From assembly GCA_035936835.1 (NCBI GenBank), contig DASYVT010000031.1, forward strand, positions 1 through 33,125: a stretch of DNA of 33,125 bases. Direction: 5' to 3'. Positions 16,364 to 23,919 of this stretch are shown here, piece after piece. The notes under the pieces are model-generated. The model saw nothing but the letters and a program-made list of their open reading frames with translations. It made no database searches and had not been told where the DNA came from. Made by a program: the position numbers and the translations under genes. The stretch comes from Candidatus Methylomirabilota bacterium (GTDB lineage Bacteria > Methylomirabilota > Methylomirabilia > Rokubacteriales > CSP1-6). The first letter of the stretch is position 1; each line of letters starts with the position of its first letter.

Positions 16364-17485
16364 ATGCTTCCTCTTCACGGCATCACCGTCGTCGAGATCG
16401 CGCAGAACCTGGCCGGGCCCATCGCAGCCGAGATCCTCGCGCACATGGGCGCCGACGTCATCAAGATCGAGCGGCCGGAGGGCGACGACGCACGGCGCTG
16501 GGGCCCGCCCTTCTGGAAGGGCGTGTCGCCGGGCTTTCTCGCCGTCAACGCGAACAAGCGCAGCGTCACGCTGGATCTCAAGAAGCTTTCCGATGTCGAG
16601 TGGCTCGTGGACTTCATCGGCCGGGCCGACGTCCTCGTCCAGAACCTTCGCCCCGGCTCGCTCGAGGCGCAGGGGCTGGGCGCCGCCGCGCTCACGGCCC
16701 AACACCCGCGGCTCGTGTACTGCTCGGTCTGGGCCTTCGGCGCCACGGGGCCTCTCAGGCTCAAGCCCGGCTACGAGCCCATGGTCCAGGCGTTCTCGGG
16801 GCTCATGATGATGAACGGCGACGAGGGCGGACCGCCGACACGCATCGGCACCTCCATCCTGGACTACGGCACCGGCATGTGGACCGCGATCGGCGCGCTG
16901 GCCGGGCTCCTCCAGCGCCAGCAGACGGGGCGCGGCTGTATCGTGGACGCCTCGCTCTTCGAGACCGGGCTCGCCTGGCTCAAGGGCCACTTCGCGTCCT
17001 TCCGCGCTTCGGGTGAGATACCGGAGCGTCACCGGACAGGCAGCCACCGCGTCGTGCCGTTCCAGGGTTTCGAAACGAAGACGGGGTCCCTCATCATCGC
17101 CGCGGGCAACGACCGGCTCTTCGCGAAGCTGGCGCAGGCGCTAGGCCATCCCGAGTGGGCGACGGACCCGCGCTTCGCGACCAACGCGGCGCGCGTCGCG
17201 AGCAAGTCCCTTCTCCTGCCGGAGATCGAGCGCATCCTCATGACGCGCTCCAAGGGCGAGTGGATCGACCTCCTCGAGGCGGCCGGTGTGCCCTGCGGTC
17301 CTATTCATACCTTGCCGGAAGCCCTAGCCCAGCCGCAAACCGCCGCCATCGGGATGATCCAACCCATGCCCGGCGACGACTACGAGCTGGTGGCCCTGCC
17401 GCTGTCCTTCGACGGCGCGCGACCCGGCATCCGTCGGGCCCCGCCCAAGCCGGGCGAGCACACGCGCGAGATTCGCGGCGGCTGA
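16364..17485 (+). CDS. CaiB/BaiF (family III) CoA-transferase
   Basis: A 373-residue enzyme with the family N-terminus (HGITVVEIAQNLAGPIAAEI), GADVIKIERPEGDDARRW, NKRSVTLDLKK and a candidate catalytic Asp167 (GTSILDYGTGMW). It would convert a free acid to its CoA ester by transfer from another acyl-CoA. It sits 14 nt after the acyl-CoA dehydrogenase pair, so it probably supplies or recycles their substrate. It is a second member of the family also found at 623-1819; the two differ clearly in sequence and are not a recent duplication. Confidence 0.93.
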   Translation: MLPLHGITVVEIAQNLAGPIAAEILAHMGADVIKIERPEGDDARRWGPPFWKGVSPGFLAVNANKRSVTLDLKKLSDVEWLVDFIGRADVLVQNLRPGSLEAQGLGAAALTAQHPRLVYCSVWAFGATGPLRLKPGYEPMVQAFSGLMMMNGDEGGPPTRIGTSILDYGTGMWTAIGALAGLLQRQQTGRGCIVDASLFETGLAWLKGHFASFRASGEIPERHRTGSHRVVPFQGFETKTGSLIIAAGNDRLFAKLAQALGHPEWATDPRFATNAARVASKSLLLPEIERILMTRSKGEWIDLLEAAGVPCGPIHTLPEALAQPQTAAIGMIQPMPGDDYELVALPLSFDGARPGIRRAPPKPGEHTREIRGG

Positions 17486-17488
17486 CCC

Positions 17489-17824
17489 GTGCCCCGCCCC
17501 GCCATCTTCGTCGTCAAGGCGACGATCGCGCCTTCGCTCGAGGCCGCGTTCAACGAGTGGTACAACACGCGGCGCGCGGCAGAGGCGGCGCAGGTGCCAG
17601 GTCTGCTCGCGATGCGCCGCTACGCGCCCGTCGCGCTCGACGTCGGCGCGCACCTGTGCGCCGAGCCGTGGCAGTACATGGTCGTCTACGAGTTCGAGTC
17701 CGAGGAGGCGCTGCGCGCCTTCGCGGCCTCCGACACGCTCGAGGCGATGACACAGGACTACGAGGCGCGCTTCGCGGGCGCGGGCGATCGCGCGCGATTC
17801 GCCTACCGGCAGATCTTCCCCTAG
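17489..17824 (+). CDS. EthD/dimeric alpha-beta-barrel protein
   Basis: A 111-residue protein starting at GTG 17489, three bases after the CoA-transferase stop. The pattern AIFVVKATIAPSLEAAFNEW, VPGLLAMRRYAP, YMVVYEFESEEALRAFAASD matches small dimeric alpha/beta-barrel proteins of the EthD/DUF4286 type. These often accompany catabolic operons with an auxiliary role. No catalytic residue can be named. It is the last gene of the acyl-CoA block; an IS remnant begins within 15 bp of its stop. Confidence 0.78.
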   Translation: MPRPAIFVVKATIAPSLEAAFNEWYNTRRAAEAAQVPGLLAMRRYAPVALDVGAHLCAEPWQYMVVYEFESEEALRAFAASDTLEAMTQDYEARFAGAGDRARFAYRQIFP

Positions 17825-17838
17825 TCGGCCTCCAGCGC

Positions 17839-18165
17839 GGGATGGCGGAGCAGTGGATCAAGGAGAGGAAAGAAGTCGCCAATTGAACGCGCCTCTCTTG
17901 CCACGGCTTACGGGCCAGCGCGGTGCGGTTGCTCCTCGGGGTCATCGCCTATGATGTCGGCAACCTCCTGCGTCGGCTCGCTCTCCCCCTTTCGATTCGA
18001 AGTTCGTCGCTGACGAACTTTCAGCAGCGGCTGTTCAAGACCGGCGGGCGCCTCATCCGGCATGCTCGGTACTTCGTGCTCCAGCTGGCCGAACGCCACT
18101 TGACGCGGCGCCTGTTTGAGCAGATCTTCGGGCGCATCGAGCGACTCGCGGGGCACCCCACGTGA
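17839..18165 (+). pseudogene. IS1380-family transposase C-terminal remnant with an internal stop
   Basis: In one frame the translation reads MAEQWIKERKEVAN, a stop (TGA at 17884-17886), then TRLSCHGLRASAVRLLLG, IAYDVGNLLRRLALPLSI, LFKTGGRLIRHARYFVLQLA and a C-terminus ending RLAGHPT. This is the conserved C-terminal region of IS1380-type (DDE group 1) transposases. The family normally has Trp-Thr where the stop occurs, so TGG to TGA explains it. The catalytic N-terminal two-thirds is absent. The element is dead and truncated at its left side against the EthD-like gene. Confidence 0.82.
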
Positions 18166-18492
18166 TCACGAGCCCCAGGGAGTAAAGGCGGTGAAGAGTG
18201 AGTGGCGATCCGGCCGGGGTGTCTCTGAACGGGACGGTCGGAGTGACCAACCCCGGAAACGGTCACCAGAATGACTGCCGGCGACGTGTTGGGACGTGTT
18301 GACGAGCTGACCGACGGGACGGGCAGCTCCGTGGACGCCGTCATGAGGGCGGCAATCGATCCATATCGGGAATCCCGGATAAAGACTCAACCCCAGGACC
18401 AAGTATGCTACCGTCCACGAATATCACGGGGAGCCGATTCACTGATGGAGCGCACAGGGACCAAGGAAGAAAGAGTGATTCTACCGTTCGGT
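18166..18492. other. Intergenic region downstream of the IS remnant
   Basis: No coding region is convincing here. It probably includes the remaining right end of the IS1380 copy. A CGGG-AAT-CCCG mini-hairpin near 18366-18379 (in ATCGGGAATCCCGGAT) could mark the element's end, but the other end is missing so it cannot be confirmed. No clear promoter for the following cupin gene is seen. Confidence 0.35.
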
Positions 18493-18510
18493 GGTTGCCG
18501 AAAGGCAACC
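18493..18510 (+). promoter_or_regulatory. GNRA-capped hairpin in the cupin mRNA leader
   Basis: GGTTGCC (18493-18499), GAAA (18500-18503) and GGCAACC (18504-18510) form a perfect 7-bp stem with a GAAA tetraloop. It ends directly before the GGAGG ribosome-binding site of the cupin gene. There is no T-run, so it is not an intrinsic terminator. mRNA stabilisation or translational control is possible. Confidence 0.5.
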
Positions 18511-18523
18511 GCGGAGGAACTCG

Positions 18524-18931
18524 ATGGACAAACTTAATCGAAGAACAGCTTTGACATTCGGATTGGTAGCCGCTGCGGCTGCTGTGGTAAAGCCCGCGGC
18601 GTCGCAAACCATGGACGTCGGCAAGGACACGACGGTGGCACCCGGTGTCGTGCAGCGTGTCTATGGCGAGGGAGCGGCCATGATCCCCGGTTTTAAGACT
18701 GTCTCGATGCGTGACATCATCCTGCAGCCGGGATCGAAGAGTGCCGATAACCCGATGAAGAATGCCATGGTCTGCCATATCACCGAAGGAGAGCTTCGGC
18801 TCGTGCAAGACGGCAAGACCTTTACGGCCAAAAAGAACCACGTCTGGACTTGCGATAAGGGCACAAGAGAGCAAGCGTTCAATGACGGGAAGGTGGTCGC
18901 AATTATGAGGATCACGGACCTGATGGCTTGA
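18524..18931 (+). CDS. Exported small cupin-like protein
   Basis: A 135-residue protein. The N-terminus LNRRTALTFGLVAAAAAVVK looks like a Tat-type signal (Arg-Arg then a hydrophobic stretch) ending near PAASQ. The mature part has a cupin-like profile: VSMRDIILQPGSKS, then MVCHITEGELRLVQDGKTFTAKKNHVWTCDKGTREQAF. This is the beta-barrel core, but the usual paired-histidine metal motif is not obvious. It has a GGAGG site below a stable hairpin and a terminator downstream, so it is probably a single-gene transcript. Confidence 0.75.
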   Translation: MDKLNRRTALTFGLVAAAAAVVKPAASQTMDVGKDTTVAPGVVQRVYGEGAAMIPGFKTVSMRDIILQPGSKSADNPMKNAMVCHITEGELRLVQDGKTFTAKKNHVWTCDKGTREQAFNDGKVVAIMRITDLMA

Positions 18932-18953
18932 GGCTCGCTTCTTTGTAATCAAG

Positions 18954-18985
18954 AAACGGGGAAGTCAACTCCCCCTTTCCTTGTT
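18954..18985 (+). terminator. Rho-independent terminator after the cupin gene
   Basis: GGGGA (18958-18962) pairs with TCCCC (18970-18974) around a 7-nt loop. Across a C-C mismatch AAA pairs with TTT (18976-18978), and the T-rich tail CCTTGTTT follows. It starts 23 nt after the cupin stop codon. Confidence 0.6.
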
Positions 18986-19075
18986 TAGATAAGTCCGCTC
19001 CGAGTGTGGGTGCCGGGAGCTTGGTAGGTGCGGTAGGCACCGCCAGTCGTGTGTCCCGATGAAGGGTGCGATGGA

Positions 19076-19101
19076 GCCGGGAGGGGCGAGCCCCTCCCGG
19101 C
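19076..19101. repeat. Perfect 12-bp inverted repeat (2-nt loop)
   Basis: GCCGGGAGGGGC (19076-19087), GA, GCCCCTCCCGGC (19090-19101) is a perfect, very GC-rich palindrome. A partial copy of its arm, GTGCCGGGAG, occurs at 19010-19019. It lies just downstream, in minus-strand sense, of the binding-protein fragment, where a terminator of the lost gene would be expected. Confidence 0.7.
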
Positions 19102-19152
19102 ACTCACCAACGAAAAACACGCCTGGTGCGGGCCGCACCGCGCGAATCCGAA

Positions 19153-19314
19153 GTAGGAGGCGTCGCAGAAGTACTCTCCAGCGTCGAAGCCATTGGGGTA
19201 GCCGGCCTCTGCTAAGAGCTGCAGCGCGCGGACGAGATCATAGGCGTTGGCGGGTGGCTGCCAGTAAAACTCGAACGTGCTCGGGATGATGCTCCCGGTG
19301 ACCTGGGTTAATCC
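19153..19314 (-). pseudogene. Fragment of a peptide/solute-binding protein (SBP family 5)
   Basis: The minus strand encodes about 54 residues typical of the C-terminal half of DppA-like binding proteins: GSIIPSTFEFYWQPP, then YDLVRALQLLAEAGYPNGFD and AGEYFCDASY. The classic A-K-x-L-L-A-E-A-G-Y-P-N-G motif is clear. The similarity stops abruptly on both sides, so this is a relic. It points towards, and is distinct from, the intact binding protein on the plus strand at 19413. The rest of 18932-19412 holds only the terminator, the inverted repeat and the ribosome-binding site of the next gene. Confidence 0.72.
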
Positions 19315-19412
19315 CCCTCGCTCCCCCTGCCCACCCGGGGGCGTTGACAAGGCTTCGGCCCCGGAGCAACATCCTACGCACTTGTCTCGACACCCCTTGG
19401 GGAGGTAATCGT

Positions 19413-20981
19413 ATGGCGCGTTCTGTGCCCGTCCGAAAAGCATTGGTTGCGGTGGTGGCTGTCCTGCTGGTCGCCGTTGGCGCCGCCCTCGCGGCCGACG
19501 CGCCGCGGAAAGGCGGCGTGCTTCGCGTCGGCAACCTGGGCGAGCCGCCGGCGCTCGACGCGCACTGGACCACCGCCAGTATCACCGAGACGCTGACCAA
19601 CCACATCTACGAAGGGCTCTACAGCCTCGACAGCACCAATAAGCCGATCCCGATGCTCGCCGAGGGCGTGACGGTCAGCAAGGACGGCCTCGTCTACACC
19701 TTCAAGCTCCGCCAGGGCGTCAAGTTCCACAACGGCAAGGAGATGACGTCCGAGGACGTCGTCGCCTCCCTCGCCCGCTGGGGCAAGCAGTCCGTCTACG
19801 GCAAGGCTCTCTTCGCCCAGGTGGCGGACTGGAAGGCCCTGGACAAGTACGCGGTCGAGATGCGGCTCAAGGAGAAGTCGGCCATCGTGCTGATCTCGCT
19901 CGCCGTGCCGAACAACTTCGGCGCCATCTATCCGAGGGAGATCGTCGACAAGTTCCCGCCGGAGCAGAAGGTGACCGAGTACATCGGCACGGGGCCGTTC
20001 AAGCTGGCCGAGTGGAAGCCCGACCAGTACATCCGCATGGTGCGCTTCGACGACTACAAGTCCCGCAATGAGAAGCCGAACGGCTACGGCGGGGGCAAGA
20101 CCGCCTACGTGGACGAGATCCGCTGGGTGCCGGTGCCCGAGGTCGCGACGCGCGTGGCCCAGGTGGAGACCGGCGAGCTCGACTTCGCCGACGACCTGAA
20201 CCTCGACGCCTACGACCGGCTGAAGAATAACGCCAATGCTCGCCCCATCGTCTCCAAGCCCTACTACTGGCTCGTCGCGGTCATGAACAAGAAGGAAGGC
20301 CTGATGACGAACCAGAAGCTGCGCCAGGCCTGGCAGGCCGCCATCGACATCGAGCCCATCATGAAGAACGTGGCCGGGGGCAAGGCGGTGTTCTATCGGA
20401 TGGACTCGAGTCTGGCGCCCGTTGAGATCACGGCGTGGCACACCAAGCTCACGGGACTGCCGTGGAACGAGCACAACAAGGACAAGGCGAAGCGCCTGCT
20501 CCAGGAGTCCGGCTACAAGGGCGAGCCCATCCGCTTCATGACGACGCAGGAGTACAAGTGGATGTACGACTTCGCCCTCCTGACGAAGCAACAGCTGGAG
20601 GACATCGGCTTCGTGATCGACCTGCAGGTGGTGGACTGGGCGACGCTGGTCAAGCGGCGGAACAACTCGAAGGAGTACGACGTCTTCACCACGGGCATAG
20701 GCGCCTTCTACGACCCGACGCATGCGGTCTTTCTCACGTCGAGCTGGCCCGGTTGGACCTCCGACGAGGACATCCTCAAGCTGCAGGGGGAGATGGCGCG
20801 GGAGACGGATCCCAAGAAACGTATGGCGCTCTGGGAGCAGCAGACCCGGCAGTTTTACGAGAAGGTGCCGGTCATCCGCTACGGCGACCTCTTCGGGTTG
20901 CGCGCGGTGCGGAATACGGTCAAGGACTTCAACGAGAAATCCGAGCGGATCCGCTTCTACAACGTTTGGCTGGAGAAGTAA
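19413..20981 (+). CDS. ABC transporter substrate-binding protein, family 5 (DppA/OppA-like)
   Basis: A 522-residue periplasmic binding protein. It has an N-terminal signal peptide (ALVAVVAVLLVAVGAALA), followed by GGVLRVGNLGEPPALDAHWT, then IYEGLYSLDSTNKPIPMLAEG and YTFKLRQGVKFHNGKEMTSEDVV, the family-5 signature. The length is normal. Such proteins capture peptides, nickel, sugars or other solutes; the ligand is not predictable. The start is ATG 19413 with a GGGGAGG site. It is the first gene of a transporter operon with two permeases downstream. Confidence 0.94.
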   Translation: MARSVPVRKALVAVVAVLLVAVGAALAADAPRKGGVLRVGNLGEPPALDAHWTTASITETLTNHIYEGLYSLDSTNKPIPMLAEGVTVSKDGLVYTFKLRQGVKFHNGKEMTSEDVVASLARWGKQSVYGKALFAQVADWKALDKYAVEMRLKEKSAIVLISLAVPNNFGAIYPREIVDKFPPEQKVTEYIGTGPFKLAEWKPDQYIRMVRFDDYKSRNEKPNGYGGGKTAYVDEIRWVPVPEVATRVAQVETGELDFADDLNLDAYDRLKNNANARPIVSKPYYWLVAVMNKKEGLMTNQKLRQAWQAAIDIEPIMKNVAGGKAVFYRMDSSLAPVEITAWHTKLTGLPWNEHNKDKAKRLLQESGYKGEPIRFMTTQEYKWMYDFALLTKQQLEDIGFVIDLQVVDWATLVKRRNNSKEYDVFTTGIGAFYDPTHAVFLTSSWPGWTSDEDILKLQGEMARETDPKKRMALWEQQTRQFYEKVPVIRYGDLFGLRAVRNTVKDFNEKSERIRFYNVWLEK

Positions 20982-20997
20982 GCCGGAGATGTGATGC

Positions 20998-21942
20998 GTG
21001 GGGCCCTATCTCCTGCGACGGCTGGCCGCGATCGTTCCGGTGCTCGCGGTCGTCGTCACCGTCGTCTTCCTGCTGATCCACCTGATCCCGGGTGACCCGG
21101 TCAGCGTGATGCTCGGCCCCGACGCCACGCTCAGCCAGATCGAGGCGACACGGAAGGGACTCGGGCTTGACCGTCCCATCTACGAGCAGCTCCTCGGATT
21201 TTACGCGCGGGTCCTGCGCGGCGATCTCGGCCAGTCGTACTTCCTCGACCGTCCCGTGAGCCGGGCGCTCTGGGAGCGGGCGGAGCCGACGCTGGTCCTG
21301 ATGCTCTCCGCGCTGCTGGTCGCCGTCGTCATCGGCGTGCCGTCGGGAACCATCGCGGCGGCCTACCGGGGCTCGGCCTGGGACCGCGGGCTCATGCTGG
21401 TCTCGCTGCTCGGAGTCTGCATCCCCGGCTTCTGGTTGAGCCTCAACTTCATCTACTTCTTCGCCGTGCGCCTGGGCTGGCTGCCCGCCGCGGGCTACGT
21501 CTCCGTGTTCACGGACCCCGTGGGCGCGCTCCGGTACATGGTCCTGCCCGCCTTCTCGCTCGGCTTCAACCAGTCGGCGCTGATCGCGCGCATCAGCCGC
21601 TCCTGCATGCTCGAGGTGCTCCAGCAGGACTACATCAGGACCGCGCGGGCCAAGGGGCTCTCGCATGGTGTAGTGACCTGGGTCCACGCTTTCCGCAACG
21701 CGCTCGTGCCCGTCGTCACGGTCATCGGCATCACGACCGCCGTGCTGATCGGCGGCGCCGTCGTCACGGAGATCGTCTTCAACATCCCGGGGCTGGGCCG
21801 CCTCATCATCTCGGCCATCCTCCGGCGCGACTACCCGGTGGTGCAGGGGGTCGTCCTCGTCACCGCCACGGTCTACGTGCTCATCAACCTCGGCGTCGAT
21901 CTCCTCTACGCGATCATCGACCCGCGGATCCGCTATGACTGA
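20998..21942 (+). CDS. ABC transporter permease, DppB/OppB-like
   Basis: A 314-residue membrane protein starting at GTG 20998, 16 nt after the binding-protein stop. It has the DppB architecture: first helix with RRLAAIVPVLAVVVTVVFLL, the HLIPGDPV motif, a periplasmic loop with LGLDRPIYEQ, and the EAA loop DYIRTARAKGLSHGVVTWVH that contacts the ATPase. About six transmembrane helices. It forms the translocation pore with the next gene product; the two genes overlap by 8 nt. Confidence 0.94.
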   Translation: MGPYLLRRLAAIVPVLAVVVTVVFLLIHLIPGDPVSVMLGPDATLSQIEATRKGLGLDRPIYEQLLGFYARVLRGDLGQSYFLDRPVSRALWERAEPTLVLMLSALLVAVVIGVPSGTIAAAYRGSAWDRGLMLVSLLGVCIPGFWLSLNFIYFFAVRLGWLPAAGYVSVFTDPVGALRYMVLPAFSLGFNQSALIARISRSCMLEVLQQDYIRTARAKGLSHGVVTWVHAFRNALVPVVTVIGITTAVLIGGAVVTEIVFNIPGLGRLIISAILRRDYPVVQGVVLVTATVYVLINLGVDLLYAIIDPRIRYD

Positions 21943-22825
21943 GGCGGCCGTCGACGTCCTCGGCTCTGGGGTAACGGCGGGCGCGCCGTCCACGCGGCCG
22001 CGCTGGGTCCGCCGCCTTCTGGCCAACCGCAGCGTGGTGGGCGGGGCCCTCATCCTCCTGGCCTTCGTGCTGGCGGCGCTGCTGGCGGGGGTGCTCTCGA
22101 CGCACAATCCCACGCGGCTCGAGCCGGCGGCGCGGCTCCAGCCGCCGAGCGCCCGGCACTTCCTCGGCACCGACGAGTTCGGGCGCGACGTCTGGAGCCT
22201 GGTCCTGTACGGCAGCCGCATCTCGCTCCTGGTCGGCGTGACGACCATGGTGCTGACCTCGGTCGGCGGCATCGCGGTCGGCCTGGTCGCCGGCTTCTCG
22301 CGGCGCCTCGACACGGTCGTGATGCGCGTGATGGACGGGCTCATGGCCTTCCCTGCCATCTTGTTGGCCATCGCGCTCATGGCGGTGCGCGGGCCCGGCG
22401 TGTGGAACGTGATCTTCGCGCTCTCGGTCGTCTACATGCCGCGCACGGCCATGCTCATCCGGAGCACGGTGCTGTCGATCCGCGAGCTCGACTACGTCCA
22501 GGCCGCGCGCGCGCTCGGCCGGGAGGACGCGGGCATCGCGGTGCGCCACATTCTGCCCAACTGCGTCGGCCCGCTCCTCGTCCAGGGCAGCTTCATCTTC
22601 GCCTACGCGATCCTCGCCGAGGCGATCCTGGGCTTCCTCGGCGTGGGCGTGCCGCCCTACGTGCCGTCCTGGGGCAACGTGATCGCGAGCGGCAAGAACG
22701 TGATCCGCGAGGCCTTCTGGGTCAGCCTCTTCCCGGGCGTGGCGCTCACGCTGGCCGGCCTCAGCCTCAACCTCCTCGGCGACGGCCTTCGCGATCTCCT
22801 CGACCCCCGCCTGCGGGTCCAGTGA
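21935..22825 (+). CDS. ABC transporter permease, DppC/OppC-like
   Basis: A 296-residue membrane protein with DppC landmarks: the N-terminal cytoplasmic segment then helix 1 (VVGGALILLAFVLAALLAGV), HFLGTDEFGRDVWSLVLYGSR, and the EAA loop DYVQAARALGREDAGIAVRH. It ends with the LSLNLLGDGLRDLLDPRLR tail typical of the family. It overlaps the preceding permease, and its stop overlaps the murB start (GTGA). The two ATPase genes expected after dppC are absent from this window. Confidence 0.94.
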   Translation: MTEAAVDVLGSGVTAGAPSTRPRWVRRLLANRSVVGGALILLAFVLAALLAGVLSTHNPTRLEPAARLQPPSARHFLGTDEFGRDVWSLVLYGSRISLLVGVTTMVLTSVGGIAVGLVAGFSRRLDTVVMRVMDGLMAFPAILLAIALMAVRGPGVWNVIFALSVVYMPRTAMLIRSTVLSIRELDYVQAARALGREDAGIAVRHILPNCVGPLLVQGSFIFAYAILAEAILGFLGVGVPPYVPSWGNVIASGKNVIREAFWVSLFPGVALTLAGLSLNLLGDGLRDLLDPRLRVQ

Positions 22826-23910
22826 GCCCGTCCGGCCCCTCGCACGACGAAGCGCCGCTGGCGCCTCTCGAGAATGTCCCGCTCGCGCCCCACTGCACCA
22901 TGGGCGTGGGCGGGCCCGCGCGCTTCTTCGTCGAGACCGCGGACGAGGCGGCGGTGCTGGCGGCCCTCCGCTGGGCGCAGGAGCGCGGAGTGGATCTCCA
23001 CGTGCTCGGCGGCGGCTCCAACCTCGTTGTGGCCGATACGGGAGTGGACGGACTCGTCGTGAGGGTCGCGCTGCGCGGGGTGTCGTTGCACGAGGTGGGG
23101 GGAGGAGTGGAGGTGACGGCGGCGGCGGGCGAGCCGTGGGAGGCCCTCGTCGCCCACGCCGTGGAGCGCGGCTGGGCGGGGCTCGAGTGCTTGAGCGGCA
23201 TCCCGGGGCTCGTGGGCGCGACGCCCATCCAGAACGTGGGCGCCTATGGCCAGGAGGTGTCTCAGACGGTGACCGCTCTTCGCGCCCTCGATCGCCGCAC
23301 GGGCGACTTTGTGAACCTCGCGCCCGAAGATTGCGGCTTCGGCTACCGCACGAGCCGATTCAAGAGCGGCGAGCCCGACCGCTTCATCGTGCTGAGCGTG
23401 ACCTACAGGCTGATCCCCGACGGCGCGCCGGCCGTGCGCTATGCCGACGTCGAGAGCGACCTCGCGCGGCGAGGCATCGCCAAGCCCTCGCTCGCCGACG
23501 TGAGGTCGAGCGTGCTCGCCATCCGCCGCTCCAAGTCCATGGTGCTCGACCCGGACGATCCCAACCGCCGGAGCTGCGGCTCGTTCTTCCTGAACCCGGT
23601 GGTGGACGGCGCGACGTTCGGGCGCGTGGAGAGCGCGGCGGGCGATCCCGCGATGCCGCGGTGGCGCGAGGCGGACGGGCGCGTCAAGCTCTCGGCGGCC
23701 TGGCTTATCGAACACGCGGGACTCCGCCGTGGAGACGGGCCGGGGCCTGTCGCCCTGTCCACACGCCACAGCCTCGCCATCGTCTGCCGCGAGGGCGCGC
23801 GGGCCTCCGACGTGGCCGGCTTCGCCCGCGAGATCCGCGCGCGGGTCGAAGAGCGCTTCGGCATCCGCCTCGTCCCCGAGCCCGTCTTCTGGGGCGCGCT
23901 CTCGCTGTAG
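22822..23910 (+). CDS. murB: UDP-N-acetylenolpyruvoylglucosamine reductase
   Basis: A 362-residue FAD enzyme that reduces UDP-GlcNAc-enolpyruvate to UDP-MurNAc in peptidoglycan synthesis. The FAD-binding segments LGGGSNLVV (~62-70) and GIPGLVGATPIQNVGAYGQE (~126-145) are intact. The catalytic residues can be placed at Arg176 (GYRTSRF), Ser254 (CGSFFLNP) and Glu353 (VPEPVFW). The start is GTG 22822, overlapping the permease stop. The longer open frame upstream lies inside the permease gene and is not coding. Its position in a transporter operon, away from any mur/fts cluster, is unusual. Confidence 0.93.
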   Translation: MSPSGPSHDEAPLAPLENVPLAPHCTMGVGGPARFFVETADEAAVLAALRWAQERGVDLHVLGGGSNLVVADTGVDGLVVRVALRGVSLHEVGGGVEVTAAAGEPWEALVAHAVERGWAGLECLSGIPGLVGATPIQNVGAYGQEVSQTVTALRALDRRTGDFVNLAPEDCGFGYRTSRFKSGEPDRFIVLSVTYRLIPDGAPAVRYADVESDLARRGIAKPSLADVRSSVLAIRRSKSMVLDPDDPNRRSCGSFFLNPVVDGATFGRVESAAGDPAMPRWREADGRVKLSAAWLIEHAGLRRGDGPGPVALSTRHSLAIVCREGARASDVAGFAREIRARVEERFGIRLVPEPVFWGALSL

Positions 23911-23913
23911 AAT
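23908..23913 (+). promoter_or_regulatory. -10-like TAGAAT before the oxidoreductase gene
   Basis: TAGAAT at 23908-23913 overlaps the murB stop (TAG) and lies 6 nt before the ATG at 23920. It fits the leaderless spacing seen at other genes here, but no clear -35 accompanies it. Confidence 0.3.
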
Positions 23914-23919
23914 GCCGGC

